From Campylobacter sp. MIT 99-7217 (lineage in GTDB: Bacteria; Campylobacterota; Campylobacteria; Campylobacterales; Campylobacteraceae): 58,125 nt of DNA. How positions within the stretch are numbered: the stretch's first letter is position 1; every line of letters begins with the position of its first letter. Shown one piece after another: positions 10,447 through 22,128 of the stretch. Both the position numbers and the translations under genes were made by a program. The DNA is taken from positions 1-58,125 of the forward strand of contig NZ_QHLJ01000009.1 of assembly GCF_006864365.1 (NCBI RefSeq), given 5' to 3'. Below the pieces are notes generated by a model. That model searched no databases. It saw only the letters and a list, made by a program, of their open reading frames with translations, and was not told the origin of the DNA.

Positions 10447-11366
10447 TATAAAACCTTTAAAAATTCGTCAATTTCGCTTGGATTTGTCAAAGAATAAGTA
10501 GGCTTTGTGGTGATTTTTTTATTAAGCCCTTTAAGCACGCTAGCACCACACTCTACGAAAAAATCCACTTCATTTTCCACATTTAAAATACTTTGCTTGT
10601 AAAGCACAGGGCTTGTAAGCTGGAGTTTGAGTAAGGTTAAGGCTTCATCTTTGCTCGAATAAGCCTTTGCACTCACATTTGAAATCACAGGCTCAAAACT
10701 TGGCTTTAAAACCTTTTCAAGCTCGGCACAAAGCTTGTTTGAAGCATTTTCTAAAAGCGGACAATGACTTGCCACGCTCATATTCAAAAGCATAGCCCTT
10801 TTTGCACCAGCTTCCTTAAAAATACTTTCAAAGCTTGCTAGATCAGGCTTTAAGCCTGCTACAACGATTTGTCCCTCGCAGTTATAATTTGCCGCAAAGA
10901 TCTTTTTGCCCTCATTTTGAGCCTCTTGACAAATTTGCTCCACCTGCGTATCGCTTAAACCCAAAATAACCATCATTGAAGCTTCTATCTTAGCACAATC
11001 TTCTTGCATAAAAAGCCCTCTTTGACGCACAAGCTTAAGTGCATGGGTATAATCAAAAGCCTTATTTATACCAAGTGCTGAAAATTCGCCCAAAGAATGC
11101 CCCAAAGCAAATTTAGCCTTTAAATCAGGCTTTTTTTCAAGCAAAGCAAAATAAGCCATGAAAGAATTTAAAACAATGGCAGGTTGAGTGAATTCACTTT
11201 TATTCAAATCCTCATTTTCCGTAAAAAGCAGGCGTTTAAAATCAAGCTTGCAAGCCTCGCTCGCCTCTTCTAAAAACTGCCTTGCCTTGCTAGAACTTTC
11301 ATAAAATTCCTTACCCATGCCAAGGCTTTGTGAGCCTTGACCTGCAAAAATAAAAGCAAAACTCAT
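10446..11366 (-). CDS. fabD: Malonyl-CoA:ACP transacylase
   Basis: 306 residues from the ATG at 11366, which overlaps the slyD TGA (ATGA). An upstream in-frame start would run inside slyD and add residues not seen in the family. Transfers malonyl from CoA to ACP to begin fatty-acid elongation. Visible: FAGQGSQ at the N-terminus, the nucleophile motif GHSLGE (Ser), RQRGLFMQ (Arg) and SHCPLL (catalytic His). Confidence 0.97.
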   Translation of the reverse strand: MSFAFIFAGQGSQSLGMGKEFYESSSKARQFLEEASEACKLDFKRLLFTENEDLNKSEFTQPAIVLNSFMAYFALLEKKPDLKAKFALGHSLGEFSALGINKAFDYTHALKLVRQRGLFMQEDCAKIEASMMVILGLSDTQVEQICQEAQNEGKKIFAANYNCEGQIVVAGLKPDLASFESIFKEAGAKRAMLLNMSVASHCPLLENASNKLCAELEKVLKPSFEPVISNVSAKAYSSKDEALTLLKLQLTSPVLYKQSILNVENEVDFFVECGASVLKGLNKKITTKPTYSLTNPSEIDEFLKVL

Positions 11367-11932
11367 CAGTGGCAACCACAACCGCCGTTTCCGCCACAGC
11401 AACCGCCACCGCCGTGATGATGATCATGATCATGGTGTCCATGTCCACCACAACCACAACTATGACTTCCTGCCACAATACCTGTTAAAATTTCATCTTC
11501 AGTAGCCGGACGAGAATCAAGCAAACTTAAGCTAAATAATAAATCTTTACCAGCATAAGCATGATTATAATCAATAACCACATCATTATCCTTAATGTCT
11601 TTTACAATTACTCTCACGCTTGATCCATCTTCTCCCTCGCCAAAAAGCTCCATACCTACCTTAAGATCTATGCCAGCAAATTGCTCTTTTGGTAAGGTTT
11701 GAATGGCACTCTCATCATAATCACCCATAGCTTTTTCTTTCTTGATCACAATATCAGCCTCGCCCGGACAATCAAGCTTCATAATCTCTTCTTCCAAACC
11801 CTCAATGATCTGTCCCTTGCCTAAGATAAAAGATATAGGTTGTGCATAAAGATTTGATTCTAAAACCTCTCCTGTTTTTGCATCTTTTAACTCATAAAAC
11901 ATTGAAATAACACTATTTTTTTCTATAGCCAT
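11366..11932 (-). CDS. slyD: SlyD-type FKBP peptidyl-prolyl isomerase with His/Cys metal-binding tail
   Basis: 188 residues. Residues 1-150 form an FKBP domain with an inserted chaperone flap (YELKDAKTGEVLESN, FILGKGQIIEGLEEEI, VIDYNHAYAGKDL). The last ~34 residues are a metal-binding tail with nine His and six Cys (SHSCGCGGHGHHDHDHHHG and two further Cys pairs). In other bacteria this tail holds nickel, feeding hydrogenase or urease maturation, or sequesters Ni/Zn/Cu. It lies between cpoB and fabD as in C. jejuni (Cj0115). Confidence 0.95.
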   Translation of the reverse strand: MAIEKNSVISMFYELKDAKTGEVLESNLYAQPISFILGKGQIIEGLEEEIMKLDCPGEADIVIKKEKAMGDYDESAIQTLPKEQFAGIDLKVGMELFGEGEDGSSVRVIVKDIKDNDVVIDYNHAYAGKDLLFSLSLLDSRPATEDEILTGIVAGSHSCGCGGHGHHDHDHHHGGGGCCGGNGGCGCH

Positions 11933-11952
11933 TTTTTCTCCTTTGATTAAAT

Positions 11953-12852
11953 TTATTTACGATTTGGTGCGGCTTTTGCCTGCGGAGTATTTGGATACTC
12001 GGCTTTTAAAGCCCTGTAAAAACCATTTGCTTCCTTAGTATTTCCCACCTTATCAAGGCTTATAGCTGTGTGATACAAAAGCTCGGGCATATATTTTGCT
12101 TTAGAATAAATCATCGCACTTTTTTTATAATACCCAATAGCATTTGCATATCTTTTTTGCTTATATTCTATCTCTCCAAGATAAAAATTTGAAGCTGCTG
12201 GTTTATAATTTTTTGAGATCAAATACTCAAATTTATCTTTTGCCCTATCTAAAACAGAGGCATCTTTACTTTTAAATTCTTTCATAGCAAGCTCTAGCAA
12301 ATCATCAGGATCCATTTTTTTCCAAGATTCATCTTTAGGCTTTGCTGTGCTTTTTGGTTTTTCTTTACTTTGGTTTGATTCTGAAAATTCAGGTATTTGA
12401 GTTAAAACAGGCTTGCTTAAATTTGAATCTGTTTTTCCTAAATACGCATCTAATAACTCACTAAACTCGTTTAAAGCTTTTTTAATCTGTTTATTATTTG
12501 CCTCTTGAATTCTTCTACTTTCTCTTACATAGGCTTTTAATTCGTTTAATTCTTTGGTTAAATTTTGTTCTATACTCTCTGCGTTATTGAGTCTGGAATT
12601 TGTTTTACTATACTGAGCATTAAGTCCTTCAACTAGGCTTTGAAGTCCATCTATCTTTTCATCAGCTGTACTTAGCCTTGAACTAACTTGCGAATATTGT
12701 CTGTTGAGATTGTCTAATCTATCTTTAAGAATTTTTTCGTTTTGAGTTAAACCATAATCAGAATTGTTGATATTTCCAGCATCAAAGGCTGAAGTTTCTG
12801 CATAAAGAAAAGTGGCTCCAAAAAGAGCCACAAAGCTTAATGTTTTTTTCAT
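11953..12852 (-). CDS. cpoB: Tol-Pal system protein CpoB/YbgF
   Basis: 299 residues. Signal peptide 1-18 (cleaved after FLYA), a coiled coil over about 35-120 (LKDRLDNLNRQYSQVSSRL and repeats), a Lys/Ser/Pro linker around 150-180, then TPR-type helices to the end (AASNFYLGEIEYKQKRYANA, LLYHTAISLDKVGNTKEA). In E. coli it links Tol-Pal to peptidoglycan synthesis during division. It ends the tol gene set, 9 bp after pal. Confidence 0.93.
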   Translation of the reverse strand: MKKTLSFVALFGATFLYAETSAFDAGNINNSDYGLTQNEKILKDRLDNLNRQYSQVSSRLSTADEKIDGLQSLVEGLNAQYSKTNSRLNNAESIEQNLTKELNELKAYVRESRRIQEANNKQIKKALNEFSELLDAYLGKTDSNLSKPVLTQIPEFSESNQSKEKPKSTAKPKDESWKKMDPDDLLELAMKEFKSKDASVLDRAKDKFEYLISKNYKPAASNFYLGEIEYKQKRYANAIGYYKKSAMIYSKAKYMPELLYHTAISLDKVGNTKEANGFYRALKAEYPNTPQAKAAPNRK

Positions 12853-12861
12853 TTAGTATAA

Positions 12862-13353
12862 TTATAGACCAACTTTGATTTCTGCACGACGATTTTTTGC
12901 ATCGCATTCTGCTGTTCTGTCTGTACAAACAGGATTTGTTTTTCCGTAGCTTTTTACTGAAATATTTTTTGAATTAATTCCTAAAGTAACTAAAGCTCTT
13001 TTTACAGAATTAGCTCTTCTTAAACCTAAAGCTTGATTATACTCACCTGTTCCCCACTCATCGCAGTTTCCTTCAACTGTGATTTTCGCATTATTTGCTT
13101 GATTTTTAAGCAAATTTGCACCCTGATCTACAACAGCTTGCATATCGCTTCTAATGTCGTATTTGTCAAAATCAAAATAAACTTTGCCAATACCATCAGC
13201 TAAATTCACGCCACCAAAAGAATCAGCTGATCCACTACCAGCACCTTGTCCTTGCTTTGCAGTAGCATTTTCATCTACCCTAGGACTTTTAGGAGCACAA
13301 CCGCTCACGATCATAGCAAAAACTGCAACTGAGATTAAAAGAAGTTTCTTCAT
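12862..13353 (-). CDS. pal: Peptidoglycan-associated lipoprotein Pal (Omp18)
   Basis: 163 residues. Lipoprotein signal with lipobox VSGC, acylated Cys at residue 19. A Gly/Ser-rich spacer (35-50) leads to an OmpA-like peptidoglycan-binding domain: YFDFDKYDI, VEGNCDEWGTGEYNQALGLRRANSV and KNRRAEI. It anchors the outer membrane to the wall and is the TolB partner. Known in C. jejuni as the immunodominant Omp18. The 66 bp gap to tolB is the largest in the tol set. Confidence 0.97.
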   Translation of the reverse strand: MKKLLLISVAVFAMIVSGCAPKSPRVDENATAKQGQGAGSGSADSFGGVNLADGIGKVYFDFDKYDIRSDMQAVVDQGANLLKNQANNAKITVEGNCDEWGTGEYNQALGLRRANSVKRALVTLGINSKNISVKSYGKTNPVCTDRTAECDAKNRRAEIKVGL

Positions 13354-13419
13354 CTTTCCTACCTTTCAAAAATTAATGTGTAAGCATTATAACGAATTTT
13401 TATTAACTTTGTCTAAAAG

Positions 13420-14628
13420 CTACCAATCAATTGACTGAATTTTACCAACTTTTAACGGAAAGTAAAAACTTTTATTTGCATTTACTCTGATAATACCTAG
13501 TGCCGTTTGTTCACCCAAATACTTAATGAAAACTATACTTCCGCCATCATTTGAAAACCTTGGAAATAAATTTTTTCCACTAGCCGTAAGCTGTCTTATA
13601 TAATCACTTTTGCTACTCATTAAATAAATATTAAACACGCCGTATTGATTTGGCTCACGACTTGAGTATACAATATAGTTTTGATAAGTAGAAACATGGT
13701 TATTATTTCGTCCATGAAAAACAAGCTGTTCTGCACTTGAGTTGCCTATCTTTTGCACAAAAATATTTGGATAGCCCAAACGATCGCTTACAAAAACAAC
13801 TCTTGTATCATTATCAATAAAATTGCCATTAACATCAATACCAGAATAATTAGTGATCTTTTCTAATCTCTTAGCTTTTAAATCATAAAGATAAACATCG
13901 GGCTGATCTTGAGGCGCCATTGTGGCTAAAATCTTAGTTCCATCTTCTGAAACATCAGAAGCAATGAGCATGCCAGAGCTTGATAATAATCTTGTGGCTT
14001 TGTTTGTATTCAAATCAAATTTATATAAGGTTGGGATATTTTGATCATAAGCGGTATAGAAAAACTCGCTTTGTTCTTTGTTTGCCCATTTTGGAAATAA
14101 ATTTAATCCCCCTGCTATGATTACTTTTTGATAAGTTAAAGTATAATCAGCAAGAATGATTTGTGTTTTTTTAGGATTATTATTTCTTGCGATCAAAATT
14201 TTATGATCCATCCATTCAACCGGAGGAAGTCCAAGGGCACTCACAGAATCTTTCACGCCCTTATGTGCTAAAAATGGATACTGATCAATTTGAGGCAAAA
14301 TATAGTTTTTATCTGATTTTATCTGTGCATCAGCTTTTATGATGACATTTAAATTTAAGCCCTTAGAATCTTGCTTTAATATATATTCAAAAACATAATT
14401 ACCTTTCTCATCTCCACTTGTTAAAACTTCAAAATTTGAACTTACTTTTAAGTCATTTAGTAAAATATTATAAAAATTTTTTTGCAAAACTGCATCTTTT
14501 AAATTTGACTTATCTTTGACGACTACCTTTGGTAAATTTACTCCTTTATTAACAATCAAAAGCGTATCATCAGAATTTGCAAATACAGACGCTACAAAAC
14601 ATAAAAATACTGCGAAAATTTTTTTCAT
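13420..14628 (-). CDS. tolB: Tol-Pal translocation protein TolB
   Basis: 402 residues with signal peptide 1-17 (VFLCFVASVFA). The N-terminal domain is followed by WD40-like propeller repeats with recognisable blade pieces: LFPKWANKEQSEFFYTAYD, IASDVSEDGTKILATMAP, PDVYLYDLKAKRLEKIT, IVFVKYLG-type end blade. Periplasmic partner of Pal. Overlaps the tolA-like gene by 4 bp. Confidence 0.95.
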   Translation of the reverse strand: MKKIFAVFLCFVASVFANSDDTLLIVNKGVNLPKVVVKDKSNLKDAVLQKNFYNILLNDLKVSSNFEVLTSGDEKGNYVFEYILKQDSKGLNLNVIIKADAQIKSDKNYILPQIDQYPFLAHKGVKDSVSALGLPPVEWMDHKILIARNNNPKKTQIILADYTLTYQKVIIAGGLNLFPKWANKEQSEFFYTAYDQNIPTLYKFDLNTNKATRLLSSSGMLIASDVSEDGTKILATMAPQDQPDVYLYDLKAKRLEKITNYSGIDVNGNFIDNDTRVVFVSDRLGYPNIFVQKIGNSSAEQLVFHGRNNNHVSTYQNYIVYSSREPNQYGVFNIYLMSSKSDYIRQLTASGKNLFPRFSNDGGSIVFIKYLGEQTALGIIRVNANKSFYFPLKVGKIQSIDW

Positions 14629-15386
14629 TCTCTTACCTCCATTAAAATTTCATCACTTAATCTTGCTTGTCCCTCATAACGACCATCAGGAGGATAAACT
14701 ATAAATTTACCCTCTAAATTTTTTAAAAATTCTAGAACTTTATTATCAAATTCTTCATTGTAACTTTTAGAAACCGAAGTATATCCAAATTTTCCGTTAC
14801 TATCTATAAAGAATTTAAGCTCTACGGCAAAATTTCCACTTCTTTGATAAAGTCCCCAGTTTTCCTCGAGTTTTCTTTTCACCGAGCCAAGAAATTGATC
14901 GTAAATTCCTGTTTTTTGCTTTTGAGAGCTTTCTCCTTGAGGGGTGTTTTCTGGGATAAGATTGTCATTGAGTTGTTTAAAAAGTTCGCTAGCACTTTTT
15001 TGAGAACTTGCTTTAGGTGTTGATTTTGCGGAAGATTGCACGGCTGTACTTTGTTCTTCTTGAAAATCTTTTAAATTTCCAAATAAAGAATTGATATTAC
15101 TAGCACTTTGCTTTTCTTGCTTTGTCTCAACAGCCTTATTAGTTGTTTCTTGTCCTTGCTTTTCTTGTTCTTTGGCTGGATTTTCTTTTTCTTGGTTATT
15201 TTGGGTTGGAGTCTTGGGAGTAAAACTACCCAAATCCACATCAATAAAGCTATCCTTTATATCTGTGTAATTAACTATACTTTTATAATCTGAAGCAATT
15301 TTAAAAAATATAAAAAAAACCAAACCCATATAAACGAGCAAGGAAAGTAAAAAAGCATTTAAAGAACCTAAACCATAGTCTTTCAT
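14625..15386 (-). CDS. tolA: TolA-like energy transducer with TonB-type C-terminus
   Basis: 253 residues. One N-terminal membrane anchor (about 12-30, LLVYMGLVFFIFF), a Gln/Lys/Glu-rich flexible spacer (60-150), then a TonB/TolA C-terminal fold (NWGLYQRSGNFAVELKFFIDSNGKFGYTSVSKSYNEEFD). It spans the periplasm, taking energy from TolQR to TolB/Pal. Position between tolR and tolB supports TolA rather than TonB; a separate tonB lies at 55.2 kb. The spacer is shorter than E. coli TolA and not Ala/Lys helical. Confidence 0.85.
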   Translation of the reverse strand: MKDYGLGSLNAFLLSLLVYMGLVFFIFFKIASDYKSIVNYTDIKDSFIDVDLGSFTPKTPTQNNQEKENPAKEQEKQGQETTNKAVETKQEKQSASNINSLFGNLKDFQEEQSTAVQSSAKSTPKASSQKSASELFKQLNDNLIPENTPQGESSQKQKTGIYDQFLGSVKRKLEENWGLYQRSGNFAVELKFFIDSNGKFGYTSVSKSYNEEFDNKVLEFLKNLEGKFIVYPPDGRYEGQARLSDEILMEVRE

Positions 15387-15389
15387 AGC

Positions 15390-15779
15390 TTACTCCGTTT
15401 GTAATGCAACCTTACTAAAACCTAAATTTTTTACACTCCTTAAAACAAACATCACATCATCATACTTTAAATTCTTATCAGCTCTTATAAAAACGGGCTC
15501 ATCAAGCTTAAATTTAGACTTCATTAAAGAAAGATTGTCCGCAAAACTAACAAAATTAAATTTATTCTTATCAATAAAAATTTCTTTTTGTGCATTAATG
15601 CTAATGATAAGACTTTTAATATTTGCATTAGAAGAACTCTTTTGCGAACCTTGAGGAAGATTTATTTTCTCCTCGTAAGTGATACTTGGGGCTGTTACCA
15701 TCAAAATGGCGAGCAAGACAAGCATGATATCTACAAGTGGAGTGATATTTAGCTCAGGTTTTTCGTCCAAAAAACTCAT
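15390..15779 (-). CDS. tolR: TolR/ExbD biopolymer transport protein
   Basis: 129 residues. Starts with the family segment ELNITPLVDIMLVLLAILMV: one membrane helix bearing the proton-path Asp (residue 17), then a periplasmic domain. Forms the proton channel with TolQ (4 bp overlap) and drives the TolA-like protein 3 bp downstream. The tol context separates it from the second ExbD-type gene at 54.8 kb. Confidence 0.94.
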   Translation of the reverse strand: MSFLDEKPELNITPLVDIMLVLLAILMVTAPSITYEEKINLPQGSQKSSSNANIKSLIISINAQKEIFIDKNKFNFVSFADNLSLMKSKFKLDEPVFIRADKNLKYDDVMFVLRSVKNLGFSKVALQTE

Positions 15780-16327
15780 CTAACCAAAACCTTAATCTCA
15801 CTATCAATAACACTTATAAGCTCAAAGGCTTTTCTTTTGATAACAAGATGAAAGCTATATGCAGGAATGGCAACTAAGATCCCACAACCAGTAGCAACCA
15901 AAGCCTCACTGATCTTAGGAGCTATAAAGCTTAAAGAATTTTGACTTCCAAGTCCTCCAAAGGTTTCAAGTATAGAAACAACAGTTCCAAAAAGACCTAT
16001 AAAAGGAGAAGTTGAAGCGATGATACTTAGCCAAGTAAGCCCCACACTTGCTCTTTTTTCAGCCAAATTCTTATAAATTTGTAAATTATTTTGATCGTTT
16101 GAAGTGGAATTTTTTAAGATAGATTCCGTTCTTGAAGGATCAACCTCGCCTCTTAAAAAATACTCCAAACTTTCCTTTTCCTTAGCCGTCCAAACAGCCA
16201 AAAAGGTAAGCCTTGCAAATAAAATCGCAAAACTAAGTATAAAATAAAAAGAGAGCCAAATCAAAACCACATAGGTAATTAAACTTGAATCTTTGAAAAA
16301 ATTTATAATAATAGAAAAATCTACCAT
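15776..16327 (-). CDS. tolQ: TolQ/ExbB proton channel protein
   Basis: 183 residues with three hydrophobic segments: about 15-40, 95-120 (GLTWLSIIASTSPFIGLFGTVVSIL) and 135-160 (ISEALVATGCGILVAIPAYSF). The P-G-L-G-T and A-L-A/T-G-L-variant motifs are those of MotA/TolQ/ExbB proteins. It lies immediately after atpC with no gap, so ATP synthase and Tol genes are probably on one transcript, as in C. jejuni. Confidence 0.94.
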   Translation of the reverse strand: MVDFSIIINFFKDSSLITYVVLIWLSFYFILSFAILFARLTFLAVWTAKEKESLEYFLRGEVDPSRTESILKNSTSNDQNNLQIYKNLAEKRASVGLTWLSIIASTSPFIGLFGTVVSILETFGGLGSQNSLSFIAPKISEALVATGCGILVAIPAYSFHLVIKRKAFELISVIDSEIKVLVR

Positions 16328-16714
16328 CTACTGCCTATGGTTATCAATCTTCGCAAAAGTTGCAGCTAGAGCTGCACTATCTGAACTCATGGATTTAACG
16401 AGTTCTTTGGCTTGAGCTAAATTTTTAGAAATTTCACTATCATCGCTTCCATTGATAGCTACTGCTCCCTTAGCTAAAACGCTTATATTTAACTCATTTA
16501 CTTCGGCATAACCAGCATCTATAGCAATAAATTCGTGGCTTGAATCTGCCTTTTCAATATCAATAACCCCAGCTTTCAAAGAAGCGATTAAAGAGGCATG
16601 TCCTTTAAGAACACCAAATTCCCCCTCGCTTCCCGGAAGGACAACAAGTTTTACATCGCCTTTAAAAATCATACCAACTGGTGTTACAATTTCTAAATGT
16701 GTTAAATCACTCAT
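16328..16714 (-). CDS. atpC: ATP synthase epsilon subunit
   Basis: 128 residues. N-terminal beta sandwich with LEIVTPVGMIF, LPGSEGEFGVLKGHASLIASLKAG and the short helical C-terminus. Rotor subunit that couples and inhibits F1. Last of the ATP synthase genes in this cluster, 2 bp after atpD. Confidence 0.96.
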   Translation of the reverse strand: MSDLTHLEIVTPVGMIFKGDVKLVVLPGSEGEFGVLKGHASLIASLKAGVIDIEKADSSHEFIAIDAGYAEVNELNISVLAKGAVAINGSDDSEISKNLAQAKELVKSMSSDSAALAATFAKIDNHRQ

Positions 16715-16716
16715 AT

Positions 16717-19013
<2,297 letters not shown>

Positions 19014-19026
19014 AATAAAAAGCCTT

Positions 19027-20532
19027 TTAAATATGACTTGCTTTATACTCAGTTAAAGCTTTATGCAATCTATCTTCTAAATCTTTATCCAAAGCTTTTT
19101 TGCTACGAATTTGCTCAAAAATATCTGGATAATTTGCATTGATAAAAGAATAAAGACCATTTTCAAATTCACCAATTTTGCTTGTAGCAATATTATCTAA
19201 AAATCCTTTATTTCCAGCAAAAATAAGAACAATTTGATTTTCTACCGGAAGTGGTGCATACGGAGGTTGTTTTAAAACCTCAACCATTCTTTGTCCTCTT
19301 TCAAGCTGTTTTCTACTTGATTCATCTAGATCACTAGCAAACTGGGCAAAAGCTTGAAGTTCTCTATACTGAGCCAAATCAAGTCTTAAAGTCCCAGAAA
19401 CTTGCTTAATAGCTTTAATCTGAGCAGCACCACCCACACGAGAAACAGATAAACCAACATTAATAGCCGGACGGATACCCGAGTTAAAAAGATCAGTTTC
19501 AAGAAAAATTTGTCCATCAGTAATGGAAATAACATTTGTTGGAATATATGCAGAAACATCGCCTGCTTGCGTTTCTATGATAGGAAGAGCCGTTAAACTT
19601 CCTCCACCTAACTCGTCACTAAGCTTTGCAGCTCTTTCTAAGAGTCTTGAATGAAGATAAAAAACATCGCCCGGATAAGCTTCGCGACCCGGAGGACGAC
19701 GCAAAATCAAAGACATTTCGCGGTAAGCCACAGCATGCTTGCTCAAATCATCATAAATGATCAAAGCATGCTTTGCATTATCTCTAAAATATTCGCCCAT
19801 AGTAGCACCTGCATAAGGAGCAAGATACTGCAAGGCTGCTGGATCAGAAGCACCAGCATTTACAACTATGGTATAATCCATAGCCCCAAATTCCTCAAGC
19901 TTTTTCACAACCTGTGCAACTGTGCTTTGTTTTTGTCCAATGGCAACATAAATACAAACAACGCCTTGTCCTTTTTGATTTATGATAGTATCCACAGCCA
20001 CCGTAGTTTTGCCTGTTTGTCTATCGCCGATGATAAGTTCTCTTTGACCACGACCAATAGGCACAAGAGCATCAATAGCTTTAAGTCCCGTTTGTAAAGG
20101 CTCATGAACGCTTTTTCTAGCCATTATACCCTTAGCTTTTTCTTCAACAAAGCGATATTCATCACTTTCAATAGCACCCTTTGAATCAATAGGCTCTCCC
20201 AAAGCATTGACCACACGACCAATAAGAGCATTTCCAACAGGAACTCTAAGCAGATTTTTAAGTCTTTTTACAGAACTTCCTTCTTTTAAACCCTCAGCCT
20301 TACCAAGTATAACAACACCTACGCTACTTTCCTCAAGGTTTAAAGCCATACCCTTATCGCCGTTTTCAAACTCAACCATTTCACCAGCCATAACATTTTT
20401 GAGTCCATAAACTTTCGCAACACCATCAGCTATAGAAATGATTTTACCCGTTTCTTCTATCTCGAGATCAAAATTAAAATTTTCAATTTTTTCCTTGATG
20501 ATAGAACTTATTTCATCAGCTTTAATCTTCAT
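19027..20532 (-). CDS. atpA: ATP synthase alpha subunit
   Basis: 501 residues, normal. Regulatory F1 subunit with Walker A GDRQTGKT (about 169-176), [42 protein letters not shown] and the Arg finger segment [15 protein letters not shown]. Flanked by atpH and atpG with short gaps. Confidence 0.99.
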   Translation of the reverse strand: MKIKADEISSIIKEKIENFNFDLEIEETGKIISIADGVAKVYGLKNVMAGEMVEFENGDKGMALNLEESSVGVVILGKAEGLKEGSSVKRLKNLLRVPVGNALIGRVVNALGEPIDSKGAIESDEYRFVEEKAKGIMARKSVHEPLQTGLKAIDALVPIGRGQRELIIGDRQTGKTTVAVDTIINQKGQGVVCIYVAIGQKQSTVAQVVKKLEEFGAMDYTIVVNAGASDPAALQYLAPYAGATMGEYFRDNAKHALIIYDDLSKHAVAYREMSLILRRPPGREAYPGDVFYLHSRLLERAAKLSDELGGGSLTALPIIETQAGDVSAYIPTNVISITDGQIFLETDLFNSGIRPAINVGLSVSRVGGAAQIKAIKQVSGTLRLDLAQYRELQAFAQFASDLDESSRKQLERGQRMVEVLKQPPYAPLPVENQIVLIFAGNKGFLDNIATSKIGEFENGLYSFINANYPDIFEQIRSKKALDKDLEDRLHKALTEYKASHI

Positions 20533-20543
20533 TCACTTACTCC

Positions 20544-21107
20544 TTAAATTGCTTTTAATATATATTCAGACATCTTATCTTCAAGACTTTGCAAAGAAAA
20601 AGAAATTTCATAGCCTAGATCATCAAGGCTAATCTTCACGCCATCATTATCACTTTGTCTTTCCTCAAGCCTAATCTTCACGCCAAATCTTTGACCCAAT
20701 CCCTCTTCAAGCTTAGCTAACTTGTCTTCGCTCGCTTGCTTCTGGGCTAATTCATTTATCTTATGTGCCTTGATACTGGTTTTAGCATAAACAAAACCCA
20801 CAAAAGTACCTTCTTTTAAGGCTTTTTGCTTGGCTAGCTCCTCAGTGATTTGTGGGATTAAATCAAGCCTTAGATTATAAGCTAAGATTTTAATTAAATT
20901 TTCAAATTTCACATCAATCTTTTCAAAAAAAGATAAAATAAGCTTAATTTTTTCTTCTTTTTTAATCTCATAAGAACTAATAAAAGATTTAAATTTAGGC
21001 AATGAGAAAGCCTCAGCTACGATTCGTAAGTTCTCATAAAACAAATCACTATCTTTTCTTTGCAAAATTGCTTTTGCATATCTTTTAGCAATCAAATCAT
21101 TCATCAA
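20544..21107 (-). CDS. atpH: ATP synthase delta subunit
   Basis: 187 residues (the second Met is equally likely as start). N-terminal helical bundle beginning LIAKRYAKAIL, C-terminal part with GVKIRLEERQSDNDGVKISLDDLGYEIS. Links the peripheral stalk to F1. Overlaps atpF by 4 bp. Confidence 0.94.
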   Translation of the reverse strand: MMNDLIAKRYAKAILQRKDSDLFYENLRIVAEAFSLPKFKSFISSYEIKKEEKIKLILSFFEKIDVKFENLIKILAYNLRLDLIPQITEELAKQKALKEGTFVGFVYAKTSIKAHKINELAQKQASEDKLAKLEEGLGQRFGVKIRLEERQSDNDGVKISLDDLGYEISFSLQSLEDKMSEYILKAI

Positions 21108-21613
21108 GAAACCTTTTTGAGCATAATATTTACAATATCATCTTGTTTGAGTATCGAACCCTTGTCTTTAAAAATCTGAGTAAGAATTCTCGAAACAACC
21201 TCTTTTTGCATTTTCCTTAACTCATACATCTTTTGTTCTTCAAATTGCTTTTCTAAAATAGCAATATTGTTTTTATTTTCAGCTAGAATTTTCTCCGCTA
21301 TGAGTTCTGCTTCTTTTCTTGCTGAACTTATGGCATTTGCAGACTCTTTTTTCGCGTCTTCAAGCCTTTTCATGATCTCAAGCTTTTTATTTTTACTATC
21401 AAGCACCCTTCTTTGTATATCATCTAACCTTGTTGCTATACCCTTTATGCGATTTTTATAAAATGTCTTAGCCGGATTAGCCAAGAAATAATATAAAATT
21501 GCCACAAATATCACAAAATTTACAGCCCTTGGAACTATATCATAATCTGTTCCACCACTTGCTGCAAAAAGCACTAAAGGGGATAACAATATAGAAGCGA
21601 GTATTTTTTTCAT
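21104..21613 (-). CDS. atpF: ATP synthase subunit b
   Basis: 169 residues. A short hydrophobic leader plus membrane segment (to about 48, VNFVIFVAILYYFLANPAKTFY), followed by a long charged helix (RVLDSKNKKLEIMKRLEDAKKE...) forming the peripheral stalk with b'. Overlaps atpH by 4 bp. Confidence 0.95.
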   Translation of the reverse strand: MKKILASILLSPLVLFAASGGTDYDIVPRAVNFVIFVAILYYFLANPAKTFYKNRIKGIATRLDDIQRRVLDSKNKKLEIMKRLEDAKKESANAISSARKEAELIAEKILAENKNNIAILEKQFEEQKMYELRKMQKEVVSRILTQIFKDKGSILKQDDIVNIMLKKVS

Positions 21614-21622
21614 GATCTAGCC

Positions 21623-22048
21623 TTATATGGTTTTGAGTTTATTTTTAAACACTTCTTGCCACTGGGCTAAATGAGTGCTTAGTTCTTGCTCGAAATTTTG
21701 TTTATCTTTTTCTAGCTGGGCGTAAAAAATATTCATTTGCTGTTCTAATTCTTGTTTTTTTTGTTCCAAATCTTCTCCTGCCTTTGTTTTTGCATCCAAA
21801 ACAGCAGCCTGTTTTATAAGAGCTATCTCTTCGCGTGTACTTTGATGAATTTTTTCAAGCTCTACATTAAAAGAAGAAACCTCATCGAAGTTTTCTCTTA
21901 CTTTTTTTTCGTCATTATCTATAGACTTTTTTCTCTCGTCCATAAATTTTAACAGAGGTTTATAAAGCATGGAATTTAATATGATAATCATAGCAAGAAA
22001 TATCACTAAGGTTACCAGCATTATGGAAGGATGGACATCATTAAACAT
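21623..22048 (-). CDS. atpF': ATP synthase subunit b'
   Basis: About 141 residues from the ATG at 22048, which has AAGGGG seven bases upstream; a TTG eight codons earlier is less likely. One membrane segment (about 7-28, IMLVTLVIFLAMIIILNSMLY), then a long charged helix. The b/b' heterodimer is the normal stalk in Campylobacterota. First ATP synthase gene here; a and c subunits are not in this window. Confidence 0.93.
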   Translation of the reverse strand: MFNDVHPSIMLVTLVIFLAMIIILNSMLYKPLLKFMDERKKSIDNDEKKVRENFDEVSSFNVELEKIHQSTREEIALIKQAAVLDAKTKAGEDLEQKKQELEQQMNIFYAQLEKDKQNFEQELSTHLAQWQEVFKNKLKTI

Positions 22049-22128
22049 AAAACTACCCCTTTTATGAAACAAAAAATTGATACAAGTATTTCATTCTATC
22101 TAAATAAAACTAAAATTTTATTTAAACC

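Noticed and set aside
19651-20097. Plus-strand 148-codon frame inside atpA
   Set aside because: Antisense shadow of a highly conserved gene, no ribosome site.
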